This document shows positions 27,369-35,419 of a stretch of 64,000 bases of DNA, one piece after another. A program made the position numbers and the translations under genes. This DNA is from Crocinitomicaceae bacterium (GTDB taxonomy: Bacteria; Bacteroidota; Bacteroidia; Flavobacteriales_D; Crocinitomicaceae), in NCBI GenBank assembly GCA_014762645.1, contig JABURP010000031.1:1-64000 (forward strand), given 5' to 3'. Under the pieces are notes generated by a model. That model made no database searches. It worked only from the letters and a program-made list of their open reading frames with translations, and was not told where the DNA came from. Each line of letters begins with the position of its first letter. The first letter of the stretch is position 1.

Positions 27369-27482
27369 CTTCTTAACTTTAAATCAGGACTTGCAAAGAT
27401 AGGGATTTTACAAGTTTTATGGAGATAGATTGGATGCTTTCCTGCTGCGAATAAAAAGAAATTTAATTTTAGTAATACCTGG

Positions 27483-28010
27483 ATGGATTTAAGAACACAC
27501 CTTTTAGACAGAAACTTAAAGTGGAACTGGGAGGAAATAGCAATGTATTGCCTAAAAAACCCCAAAGTAACTGAACAAATTGTTCACTATTGTTTGGATG
27601 AAGAGGTACATGTGCAGCAAAACGCCGGTGCGGTACTGGGCAAACTTATTGACCATGACAAGCACATTCTTGACCCTCATTTGGAGCAAATTGTCCTTAA
27701 CCTGGAAAAAAATCCTCATGATGCAGTGACGAGAGCCACTTTACGTGTTTTTCAATGGGCGAAAATTCCTGAAGCAGTAGAAGGTGAATTATTTGAATTT
27801 ATTATCAATGCCTTGAAATCTTCTGAAGAACCTATTGCCATAAAAGCTTTTGGCATGACAGTAGCAAGAAGGATCTGTGAAAAATATCCGGAACTGGCTC
27901 AAGAACTTATTCCGCATATAGAGTTATTAGTTGAGCAAAAAGCTTCGGCTGGATTAGTGAACCGAGGTAAGAAAGAATTAAAAAAACTTTACGCCTTATC
28001 CAACTGCTGA
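27483..28010 (+). CDS. HEAT-repeat-like protein
   Basis: A 175-residue, mostly helical cytoplasmic protein with helix pairs resembling HEAT or alkylation-repeat units (VTEQIVHYCLDEEVHVQQNA; AVTRATLRVFQWAKIPE; IAIKAFGMTVARRICEKYPE; LINRGKKELKKLY-like end). No catalytic motif was seen, so it is probably a protein-protein adaptor. The start is the ATG at 27483. It is convergent with the next gene and overlaps it by 15 bases. Confidence 0.7.
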   Translation: MDLRTHLLDRNLKWNWEEIAMYCLKNPKVTEQIVHYCLDEEVHVQQNAGAVLGKLIDHDKHILDPHLEQIVLNLEKNPHDAVTRATLRVFQWAKIPEAVEGELFEFIINALKSSEEPIAIKAFGMTVARRICEKYPELAQELIPHIELLVEQKASAGLVNRGKKELKKLYALSNC

Positions 28011-28421
28011 CAACTCTTCTTTTCGAACCTTTTCTTGTTTATAAATGATTGCCTTCGCCTCATTGAGGTTTTTAGCCAGAATGATGTTATCAGAGATATA
28101 ATGTGTCCTCAGGTACAACATCAACTCCAGGCGAGCAAAAAAAGATGAAACACAAAGGACGGTCACGAAATTTTTATCGAATGGATCCATATTCGTCAAT
28201 ACTTTTCGCAAGGCTTCATCACTAAAAGTGGAAAGTTTTTTGTTGAAATCAATTATACTGGCGTGGCGATTACTGCCTACCAGCTCGAGTTTTTTCTTGT
28301 AAGCGTCTAGGACCATTTTTTCATCTATCCGATCATTATTGTCAAAAGATATATGAACGATAGTATGATTAAGTGGGCTTACCGTTCCACCATCAAAATT
28401 ATAAACCTGGTTAAGCATCAT
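27996..28421 (-). CDS. STAS/SpoIIAA-like conserved hypothetical protein
   Basis: A 141-residue soluble protein with an alternating strand-helix order (HTIVHISFD, RHASIIDFNKKLSTFS, FVTVLCVSSFFARLELMLYL, NIILAKNLNEAKAII) like the small STAS/SpoIIAA-type proteins common in Bacteroidota. No phosphorylation site can be assigned. The ATG at 28421 is followed immediately by a second ATG, and either could be used. It is convergent with the HEAT-like gene. Function unknown. Confidence 0.6.
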   Translation of the reverse strand: MMLNQVYNFDGGTVSPLNHTIVHISFDNNDRIDEKMVLDAYKKKLELVGSNRHASIIDFNKKLSTFSDEALRKVLTNMDPFDKNFVTVLCVSSFFARLELMLYLRTHYISDNIILAKNLNEAKAIIYKQEKVRKEELSAVG

Positions 28422-28511
28422 GCGGTAAATATAAAATGCTTATTCCCTGATATTTAATTTATTCCACGAACGAACGAAAAAACTCGTTAAATCGTTTTAA
28501 ATAGGTAACAA

Positions 28512-28542
28512 CAAAAAACCCTCCTAATTTCTCAGAAGGGTT
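28512..28542 (-). terminator. Rho-independent terminator of lysA
   Basis: On the minus strand a nine-pair stem (AACCCTTCT with AGGAGGGTT, one G-T pair) closes an eight-base loop and runs into a T6 stretch (28513-28518 as A on the plus strand). It sits 25 bases past the lysA stop and is the clearest terminator in the window. Confidence 0.85.
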
Positions 28543-28567
28543 CTTGCATCAAAGAAATAAAACCTAA

Positions 28568-29716
28568 TTAACACTCTTGTGGTACAAGATTTTTTGAGCT
28601 ATGCATATAGCTTGGAACTTTATCACGGCCGTTGTAATTCAACGACATAGATTCGGCATAAGCACCACAGCTTTGAATCGCTATAATATCTCCTCTTTTT
28701 AATTCTGGCAGTAAAATGTCTTTTCCAAAACAATCACTGGATTCACAGATTGGCCCAACTATGTCATAATAGAGCATCTCTTCAGAAGTAACGGCATCTA
28801 ATAACTCCATTTTATGATATGCATTGTACAAAGCGGGTCTTAAAAGCTCAGTCATTCCAGCATCCAGTACTGCAAAATTCTTCTCTTCTGACTTTTTGAT
28901 GTACAAGACTTTTGTGTGTAAACTTCCACATTGACCAACAATGGATCTGCCCAACTCAAAATGTACCGGAACTCCAGCCGGGAGATCCAAACATGTTTTA
29001 AATACCTCAAAATAACTCCCAAATTCAGGAATTGGGTTTTCATTTGGCTCGTAATAATCTATGCCTAAACCACCACCAACATTTAAGTATTGAAACGGCC
29101 CTATATGCTCTTCAAACATAGGAACCAACTCATTTATGCGGTCACAGAGCTCCACAAACACTGACATGTCGTGAATTTGTGAACCAATATGGAAGTGCAT
29201 TCCAACAATCTGTACATTATTAAGGATAGGATACAGGTGAATCAGCTCTTCAAATTCAAGGCTGGTTAAACCAAATTTATTCTCCTTTAGCCCGGTAGAG
29301 ATTTTTTCATGGGTTAATGGGTTAACATTTGGATTAAGACGTAGGGCAATTTTTGCAAAGGTATTACGCTCTTTTGCCAGCTCATCTATTACCACAATTT
29401 CCTGCAAGCTCTCACAGTGAATCATTCCTACCTCATTTTCAAGGGCATAAATGATTTCCTCATCTGTTTTACCCACACCGGCAAAAACAATTTCCTCTGG
29501 AGCAAATCCTGCGTCTAATGCCCACTTAATCTCACCACCTGATACGCAATCTGCTCCTAAACCTTGCCTTGAAATGGTTGAAAGGATTTCCCCATTATTG
29601 TTGGCCTTGACAGCATAATGCACCTTGAAATCAGTCCCCTTAATCTTCGATTTCAGGCAATTAAGTGTATCATGCAATAGGTCCAGGTCATAAAAATAAT
29701 AGGGCGTTTGTTTCAT
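28568..29716 (-). CDS. lysA: Diaminopimelate decarboxylase
   Basis: LysA performs the last step of lysine synthesis, decarboxylating meso-diaminopimelate with PLP. The protein (382 residues from the ATG at 29716) has the PLP lysine in HYAVKANNNG (Lys37), HFHIGSQI, the GGGLGIDY loop, the substrate-binding ELGRSIVGQCG, and CESSDCFGKD near the end with the active-site cysteine. The frame extends to a TTG at 29737, but that TTG lies inside the predicted -7 promoter element, so the ATG at 29716 is preferred. It is divergent from the ACT-domain gene and followed by a strong terminator. Confidence 0.95.
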   Translation of the reverse strand: MKQTPYYFYDLDLLHDTLNCLKSKIKGTDFKVHYAVKANNNGEILSTISRQGLGADCVSGGEIKWALDAGFAPEEIVFAGVGKTDEEIIYALENEVGMIHCESLQEIVVIDELAKERNTFAKIALRLNPNVNPLTHEKISTGLKENKFGLTSLEFEELIHLYPILNNVQIVGMHFHIGSQIHDMSVFVELCDRINELVPMFEEHIGPFQYLNVGGGLGIDYYEPNENPIPEFGSYFEVFKTCLDLPAGVPVHFELGRSIVGQCGSLHTKVLYIKKSEEKNFAVLDAGMTELLRPALYNAYHKMELLDAVTSEEMLYYDIVGPICESSDCFGKDILLPELKRGDIIAIQSCGAYAESMSLNYNGRDKVPSYMHSSKNLVPQEC

Positions 29717-29734
29717 TTTTTCCGTTTTTTTCTG

Positions 29735-29742
29735 CAAATTTA
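29735..29742 (-). promoter_or_regulatory. -7 promoter element of lysA
   Basis: The minus strand reads TAAATTTG here, a perfect match to the Bacteroidota TAnnTTTG element, placing transcription start about seven bases downstream and a short leader before the ATG at 29716. Confidence 0.6.
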
Positions 29743-29773
29743 TCTCATAAATTGATTGTTCTGTTAGAATGAT

Positions 29774-29781
29774 TATATTTG
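29774..29781 (+). promoter_or_regulatory. -7 promoter element of the ACT-domain gene
   Basis: TATATTTG matches TAnnTTTG exactly, with a TTG about 18 bases upstream as a possible -33 element. It lies 34 bases before the ATG at 29816 and only about 30 bases from the lysA promoter on the other strand, so the divergent promoters are close enough to be co-regulated. Confidence 0.6.
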
Positions 29782-29815
29782 TAATTCATTTTTAACAAAC
29801 CGTTATTTTATTAAC

Positions 29816-30496
29816 ATGGATAGACTCAGTAAGGTCATTGAAAGACTCATCAATCAGTCTCCTTTTATACAGGAAGCAATCGCAGAAGGGCTCATCAACA
29901 TTAGTTCACTCGCACGGAAGTTGAACCCTGAAATTCAGAAAGTTACTGGAAAGGAAGTGTCTGATTCAGCCATCATTATGGCCATTAAACGGATGCCTCC
30001 GGGACCGAATCAAAAGATTGAAATGAAGATTAAAAACTTCATGGGACAACTTGGAGACCTTGTGGTGCGATCAAACCTGGTTAAAGTAACCTTCAATAAT
30101 TATGTAGGTATTTCACAGGATCAAGCTAAGTTTCTATCCAATATCAAAGACATATCGGATAACTTTTACACAGTTTCCCGAGGTATTTCTGAAACTACAA
30201 TTATCACCAACGCTCAGTTTGAAGACAAACTAAAGAGCATGTTCAAGAGTGAAGCCATTATTTCTTCTATGGACAACCTCTCTTCTATCACCATGAAACT
30301 CCCTGAGGTCAATACTGAGATTTCTGGAGTTTACTATTACCTACTGAAAAAAATTGCATGGGAGGGAATCAACCTTGCGGAGGTAATTTCAACAACGAAC
30401 GAGTTTACAATCGTGGTTGATACGACTAAAGTAAGCCATGCCTTCAGTGTATTAATGGATTTGAAAACAGAGACATTAGCTACGGCTGATTTATAA
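29816..30496 (+). CDS. HTH-like plus ACT-domain protein, divergent from lysA
   Basis: A 226-residue protein. Residues about 20-60 (GLINISSLARKLNPEIQKVTG, then VSDSAIIMAIKRM) look like a helix-turn-helix. The C-terminal part (EISGVYYYLLKKIAWEGINLAEVISTTNEFTIVVD) is a classic ACT-domain pattern like those of aspartate kinases, used to bind amino acids. No kinase domain is present. With the divergent lysA it may be an amino-acid-sensing regulator of lysine synthesis, but that is an inference from position and domains. Confidence 0.65.
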   Translation: MDRLSKVIERLINQSPFIQEAIAEGLINISSLARKLNPEIQKVTGKEVSDSAIIMAIKRMPPGPNQKIEMKIKNFMGQLGDLVVRSNLVKVTFNNYVGISQDQAKFLSNIKDISDNFYTVSRGISETTIITNAQFEDKLKSMFKSEAIISSMDNLSSITMKLPEVNTEISGVYYYLLKKIAWEGINLAEVISTTNEFTIVVDTTKVSHAFSVLMDLKTETLATADL

Positions 30497-30519
30497 TTCA
30501 TCCACTCCCCCATCTTACT

Positions 30520-30544
30520 ACTTTAACACTCCTGACGTTAAAGT
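30520..30544 (+). terminator. Hairpin downstream of the ACT-domain gene
   Basis: An eight-pair perfect stem (ACTTTAAC with GTTAAAGT) with a nine-base loop lies 24 bases after the stop. An alternative overlapping stem pairs TTAACAC with GTGTTAA. There is no T-run, so the terminator call is weak. Confidence 0.4.
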
Positions 30545-30629
30545 GTGTTAATATCTATGCTTAAATGCAACTAATTACCTGTAATTGCTGTATAAAGCTA
30601 AAGAGGTAATCATTATCTTTGGCATCTTC

Positions 30630-31586
30630 ATGAACCCTGAAAAAGACATACAGCTAAGCATTGTTGTTCCTTTGTACAACGAAGAAGAATCTTTGCCGGA
30701 ACTTCACGATTGGATTGTTAAAGTCATGACAGCAAACAACTTCAGCTACGAGATCATTTTTGTCAATGACGGAAGTACGGATAACTCTTGGTCAGTCATT
30801 GAAGGGTTGAAGATCAAAGATCCCAATGTAAGAGGCATCAAGTTTCAACGCAATTATGGGAAATCTGCTGCACTGCACGTAGGGTTCCAGATAACAAAAG
30901 GCAGTGTTGTAATTACCATGGATGCTGACTTGCAGGATAGCCCAGAGGAGATTCCTGAATTATATCAAATGATTGTGGAAGAAGGATATGATCTCGTTTC
31001 AGGCTGGAAGAAAAAACGCTATGACCCCTTGAGCAAAACTATTCCAACGAAGATATACAATGGTGTTAACCGCATGATGTCCGGCATTAAATTGCATGAC
31101 ATGAATTGTGGACTCAAAGCTTATCGGAAAGAAGTGGTGAAATCCATTGAGATTTTTGGTGAAATGCACCGGTATATTCCGGTAATATCCAAAGCTGCTG
31201 GGTTTACAAAAATAGGGGAAAAAGTAGTACAGCATCAGGAACGAAAATACGGTAAAACCAAATTTGGAATGAACCGTTTTGTCAATGGATTCCTGGACAT
31301 GTTTACCATTACATTTATCACCCGATTCGGCAAAAAACCCATGCATTTCTTTGGGTTAATGGGAACCTTGTTTTTTATAATCGGATTTTTATTTGCAGTA
31401 TGGCTAGGCATAGATAAACTGTTTATCGATACATCCGGTCGACTCATTGCTCAACGACCCGAATTCTTTTTATCATTGACCTCAATGATCATTGGAGCGC
31501 AATTATTTCTTGCCGGATTCATTGCCGAGTTAATCGGTAGAAATTCTTCCATTCGTAACCAATACCTGATTGAAAAAGAGATCTAA
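30630..31586 (+). CDS. Membrane-anchored family 2 glycosyltransferase (DPM/GtrB-like)
   Basis: A 318-residue GT2 enzyme, expected to transfer a sugar from a nucleotide sugar to a polyprenyl phosphate. It has SIVVPLYNEEESL, the FVNDGSTDNSW nucleotide-binding site, MDADLQDSPEEIPEL with the DxD-type metal site, and the QHQERKYGKTKFG segment typical of the DPM/GtrB group, then two C-terminal membrane helices. The frame runs back to a TTG at 30585, but the family start motif follows the ATG at 30630, which is chosen. The next glycosyltransferase begins directly at its stop. Confidence 0.88.
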   Translation: MNPEKDIQLSIVVPLYNEEESLPELHDWIVKVMTANNFSYEIIFVNDGSTDNSWSVIEGLKIKDPNVRGIKFQRNYGKSAALHVGFQITKGSVVITMDADLQDSPEEIPELYQMIVEEGYDLVSGWKKKRYDPLSKTIPTKIYNGVNRMMSGIKLHDMNCGLKAYRKEVVKSIEIFGEMHRYIPVISKAAGFTKIGEKVVQHQERKYGKTKFGMNRFVNGFLDMFTITFITRFGKKPMHFFGLMGTLFFIIGFLFAVWLGIDKLFIDTSGRLIAQRPEFFLSLTSMIIGAQLFLAGFIAELIGRNSSIRNQYLIEKEI

Positions 31587-32738
31587 TTGACAACTACGCC
31601 AAAAAAAATCATTCTTGTGGGTACTGCTCATCCTTTCAGAGGTGGCCTGGCTTCTTATAATGAACGCTTAATTCGACAGTTTCAGGAAGAGGGCCATGAC
31701 GCAGAGATTTATACCTTCACCGTGCAATACCCAAACTTCCTTTTTCCTGGAAAAACGCAATTTTCAGAAGAACCTGCACCGAAGGATTTGAAAATATCCC
31801 GCAAAGTAAATTCTATTAAACCTTCCAACTGGATAAAGGTTGGAAAGGAAATCCGTGATTTGAAGCCTGATATTTTAATCTTTAAATATTGGTTGCCGTT
31901 TATGGGACCATGTTTTGGAAAAATTGCTCGGATTGTAAAGAAAAACGGGCATACAAAAGTCATCACCGTGCTTGATAATGTCATACCTCATGAAAGTCGT
32001 GCGGGAGATAAACAATTCACCAAGTACTTCTTAAAACCAATCGACGCTTTTGTTTCCATGTCGAAAAGTGTGGAACATGATCTCTCCACCTTTGACACTG
32101 AAAAACCCAGAGATTTCAACCCGCACCCCTTATTCGATAATTTTGGTCCTATAATCGAAAAAGAAAAAGCAAAACAGCTATTGGCGTTGGATCCTAAGTA
32201 TAATTACATTCTATTTTTTGGTATTATCCGGGATTATAAAGGATTGGATCTCTTACTGAATGCTTTCAGTTCAATGGATCGATCTGCACTAAATCTAAAA
32301 TTACTTGTTGCAGGCGAATATTACGCAAACGAAGAGAAGTATAAAAATCAGATCAAAGTGTTGGGGATTGAAGATGATGTAATTGTGGTGAACAAGTTTA
32401 TCAAAGATTCGGAAGTAGGACAGTATTTCTGTGCTTCGGATATTATTGCTCAACCTTATAAATCTGCTACTCAATCAGGTGTAACGCAAATTGCTTATCA
32501 CTTTGAAATTCCAATTTTAGTGACCAATGTAGGTGGATTACCGGAAATGGTACCACATGAAAAAGTGGGTTATGTGACCTCTCAATCTCCAGATGATATA
32601 GCTACAGCGCTTACCCGTTTCTACAAGGACTCAAAAGAGGATGCTTTTAAAGAAAATATCAGGATTGAAAAGTTAAAATACACATGGGACAAGCTGACTT
32701 CAAAGATTTTGAAACTAGCTGAAAATATAAAACGATAA
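31587..32738 (+). CDS. Family 4-like glycosyltransferase
   Basis: A 383-residue GT-B glycosyltransferase. The N-terminal Rossmann half has VGTAHPFRGGLASYNERL, the donor half FGIIRDYKGLDLLLNAF, and the C-terminal block reads YKSATQSGVTQIAYHFEIPILVTNVGGLPEMV, with the ExxGxxx-like acceptor/donor region altered. The start is TTG at 31587, directly after the upstream stop, with no ATG nearby. It is co-transcribed with the DPM-like enzyme and probably acts in surface glycan or glycolipid assembly. Sugar specificity cannot be read. Confidence 0.85.
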   Translation: MTTTPKKIILVGTAHPFRGGLASYNERLIRQFQEEGHDAEIYTFTVQYPNFLFPGKTQFSEEPAPKDLKISRKVNSIKPSNWIKVGKEIRDLKPDILIFKYWLPFMGPCFGKIARIVKKNGHTKVITVLDNVIPHESRAGDKQFTKYFLKPIDAFVSMSKSVEHDLSTFDTEKPRDFNPHPLFDNFGPIIEKEKAKQLLALDPKYNYILFFGIIRDYKGLDLLLNAFSSMDRSALNLKLLVAGEYYANEEKYKNQIKVLGIEDDVIVVNKFIKDSEVGQYFCASDIIAQPYKSATQSGVTQIAYHFEIPILVTNVGGLPEMVPHEKVGYVTSQSPDDIATALTRFYKDSKEDAFKENIRIEKLKYTWDKLTSKILKLAENIKR

Positions 32739-32769
32739 GCCCTTACGCACGGTGTATAAAGGCTTATCG
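32733..32769. terminator. Bidirectional terminator between convergent genes
   Basis: A nine-pair perfect inverted repeat CGATAAGCC / GGCTTATCG spans the last codons of the glycosyltransferase and the gap to the convergent T9SS cargo gene. On the minus strand it is followed by TTTTATATTTTC, a fair T-rich tail. Confidence 0.6.
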
Positions 32770-32782
32770 AGATATAAAATTC

Positions 32783-34264
32783 TTAGTGTTTGATCAATTT
32801 TTGTTGTAGCGTAGCCGTTTCTGTTTCAACCAACACAGTGTATATTCCAGGACTAAAATCAGATACGTCAAAGTACACATCTTCATCCGGATTCGGGTTG
32901 AGGGTCATATACAACCTTCCCGAATTATCGTAAACAGATACCGTGGTGTTCTCTGTTACAGCTTTCAGTTCAATAAACACATCCCCATTGGTAGGATTTG
33001 GATATAATTTAAAATCGGCTTCCTCTGCAGTTTCATTTTCAATATTCAGATATTGATTGGTTCCACAGGTTGATCCATCCACCTTGCTATAGTACACGAG
33101 ATCACTCGTATACTCAACTGCTCCTGCATCAGAAGTTCCTTTTGGTTCCAGCCAACCTGTTCCGCTTATAACACGGTATACGAGGTTTGCTCCAAATGTA
33201 TTCTGATATAGACAAGGATTAACTCCGTCAGTAGTAAATGCTTCTTTTCGAATCACCTCTTCTACATCTCCACAACTGTTAATTAATAACGCGGACCATC
33301 CATTTACTCCGTCAAACTCCTCCGGTAAATAGGGAGTATTCCGTTTTTGTAGGTTTTTGTAAGTAACTGATTTAAGCTCACCTTCTGTGATAGTTGTTTC
33401 ACTTGGTCCATTAACCGGATAGTGAACTTCCTGTACATCTTCCTTAATGAAGTACGTTATAGAATCGCCCATCCAATCAAAACGATTTACAATGGTCCGT
33501 TCTTTATACACCTCCACCAAGCCGTTCTCTGGTGTTTCCTGAGAAGAAAAGAATTTATATTCATTTCCAATCTCAAAATCATAAATCTGACCGGTAGTTG
33601 GTTTATTGAATCCATCATTATCGATTCCGACAAGTTCAAAATTACCGGTATAGTTCAGGGGATAACTATTATCTCCGGTTATGGATGATGCGCCTTTGTA
33701 AGGTTCAGGAAAGGAATAGAAGGCATAAGTCTCAATAAATCCATGATTTTTGGATAAAATGAGGCGATCATCTGAGAACTGAAGGGGAACATTACTAATC
33801 AACTCAATGATCTTAATGTCATCCATTTCTTCAAAGATCATGAGCTGAAGCTCATTGGTTACGACACCTTTGATCCAGTCTCCGGATGGATAGGTGTAGA
33901 CAAGAAATGTATCGTTAAGAGCCGCTTGTGTTTGGATGGTAATTGGCTCATTATTCTTGTTGTAGAAAATGTTTCGTCCATCTGTCTTAATGACAGTTTT
34001 TTGCCCTGTCCAGGGTGCGCCCAGGTAATATTTACATGTGGCGGTAGCAGGTAGATTCTCATCCTCCCTAACGGTTTGATACGAATAAAACACGGAGTCT
34101 CCCCCTTGTAATTCGACCATATCCGTTCGTGAAGCGAGCACGTATTCGAAATCCTGATTTGAAAAATAGTGGATTTCATTCGATTGTACAGTTTGATAGT
34201 TCTGACCATAGCTCTGTTGTATAGTAAAAACTAAAACGATTAAGTAGGTAATTGATGCTTTCAT
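32783..34264 (-). CDS. Secreted protein with T9SS type A sorting domain
   Basis: A 493-residue exported protein counted from the ATG at 34264, which gives a proper signal peptide (MKASITYLIVLVF...SYGQ). The longer frame to 34324 adds residues without export character. The body is beta-rich with no recognised catalytic motif. The C-terminal 80 residues (LYPNPTNGDVFIEL, SVYDNSGRLYMTL, FSPGIYTVLVETETATLQQKLIKH) are a type A sorting domain. It sits between glycosyltransferase and heptose genes, but on the opposite strand to both. Confidence 0.8.
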   Translation of the reverse strand: MKASITYLIVLVFTIQQSYGQNYQTVQSNEIHYFSNQDFEYVLASRTDMVELQGGDSVFYSYQTVREDENLPATATCKYYLGAPWTGQKTVIKTDGRNIFYNKNNEPITIQTQAALNDTFLVYTYPSGDWIKGVVTNELQLMIFEEMDDIKIIELISNVPLQFSDDRLILSKNHGFIETYAFYSFPEPYKGASSITGDNSYPLNYTGNFELVGIDNDGFNKPTTGQIYDFEIGNEYKFFSSQETPENGLVEVYKERTIVNRFDWMGDSITYFIKEDVQEVHYPVNGPSETTITEGELKSVTYKNLQKRNTPYLPEEFDGVNGWSALLINSCGDVEEVIRKEAFTTDGVNPCLYQNTFGANLVYRVISGTGWLEPKGTSDAGAVEYTSDLVYYSKVDGSTCGTNQYLNIENETAEEADFKLYPNPTNGDVFIELKAVTENTTVSVYDNSGRLYMTLNPNPDEDVYFDVSDFSPGIYTVLVETETATLQQKLIKH

Positions 34265-34393
34265 AGGTCGACAGTAATAGTAAAGAACTTTATATAAGGT
34301 AAGCAATTTAAGCAGGCAAAGCAAGTAGAATCTTACTAGTTTTCGACCTAAATCGAATTACTATAGACGAAACATTCTTGCTAAATTAGCCGC

Positions 34394-35419
34394 ATGATCA
34401 TTCGAAGTAAAGCTCCTTTTCGGCTTGGATTGGCTGGAGGCGGCACAGATGTAAGCCCCTATTCTGACTTATACGGCGGTGCTATCCTCAACGCTACGGT
34501 AAGTTTATTTGCCCGAACTTCAATTGTTCCGACTAATAACGGAAAAATCGTGTTTTATAATGCGGACAGAGATAAACGCTACGAATTTGATGCCGTTGAG
34601 GAACTTCCGCTAAATGGAGAAGTCGATCTGCAAATTGGAATTTACAACCGAATAGTCAAGGAATTTACCAAGAAACCGCTTTCTTTTGAAATGACAACTT
34701 CTATGGATGTTCCCACAGGTTCAGGTCTAGGCACTTCATCCACCCTGGTCGTTTCTATTTTAGGTGCTTTCGTTGAATGGCTGCAGCTTCCATTAGGTGA
34801 ATATGACATTGCGCATCTTGCATATAACATTGAACGCGTAGACCTCAATATGGCCGGCGGAAAACAAGATCAGTATGCAGCTACCTTCGGTGGGGTTAAT
34901 TTCATGGAGTTTCTGGCAGATAATAAGGTAATCGTCAATCCATTAAGAACTAAAAAAAGTTTTTTAAATGAATTGAACTTCGATCTTATTCTGTACTACA
35001 CCAAAACCTCACGGGAATCAGCTCATATAATTGAAAAGCAGATTGACAATGTAAAAAAATCAACCAGTAAACCAATAGAAGCCATGCATGAGCTTAAATC
35101 ACAAGCTTTTGCTATGAAAGAAGCCTTTTTGAAGTCAGATGTGCATACCATTGGAAAAATCCTACATCAAAGCTGGTTGAATAAAAAGGAAATGGCACAA
35201 GGAATTAGCAACGAAAACATTGATGAAATCTACTCATCTGCCATAGAAGCAGGAGCAGAAGGAGGAAAGATCTCAGGTGCCGGAGGAGGAGGATTTATGA
35301 TTTTTTATGCCGAAGGAATAAATCGGTACAAAGTGATTGAGGTTTTGAAAAAATTTGGTGGAGATATTGTGAATTACCAATTCACGCATAAAGGACTTGA
35401 CTCGTGGACCATACAATAG
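34394..35419 (+). CDS. GHMP kinase, heptose-7-phosphate kinase-like
   Basis: A 341-residue GHMP-superfamily kinase resembling D-glycero-D-manno-heptose 7-phosphate kinase (HddA type). It has the N-terminal SKAPFRLGLAGGGTDVSPYS, the phosphate loop PTGSGLGTSS (107-116), NMAGGKQDQYAATFGGVN and the C-terminal SGAGGGGFMIFY. It overlaps the next gene by 16 bases. Together they could convert heptose 7-phosphate towards GDP-heptose for surface glycan; the isomerase GmhA is not in the window. The exact sugar is inferred. Confidence 0.82.
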   Translation: MIIRSKAPFRLGLAGGGTDVSPYSDLYGGAILNATVSLFARTSIVPTNNGKIVFYNADRDKRYEFDAVEELPLNGEVDLQIGIYNRIVKEFTKKPLSFEMTTSMDVPTGSGLGTSSTLVVSILGAFVEWLQLPLGEYDIAHLAYNIERVDLNMAGGKQDQYAATFGGVNFMEFLADNKVIVNPLRTKKSFLNELNFDLILYYTKTSRESAHIIEKQIDNVKKSTSKPIEAMHELKSQAFAMKEAFLKSDVHTIGKILHQSWLNKKEMAQGISNENIDEIYSSAIEAGAEGGKISGAGGGGFMIFYAEGINRYKVIEVLKKFGGDIVNYQFTHKGLDSWTIQ

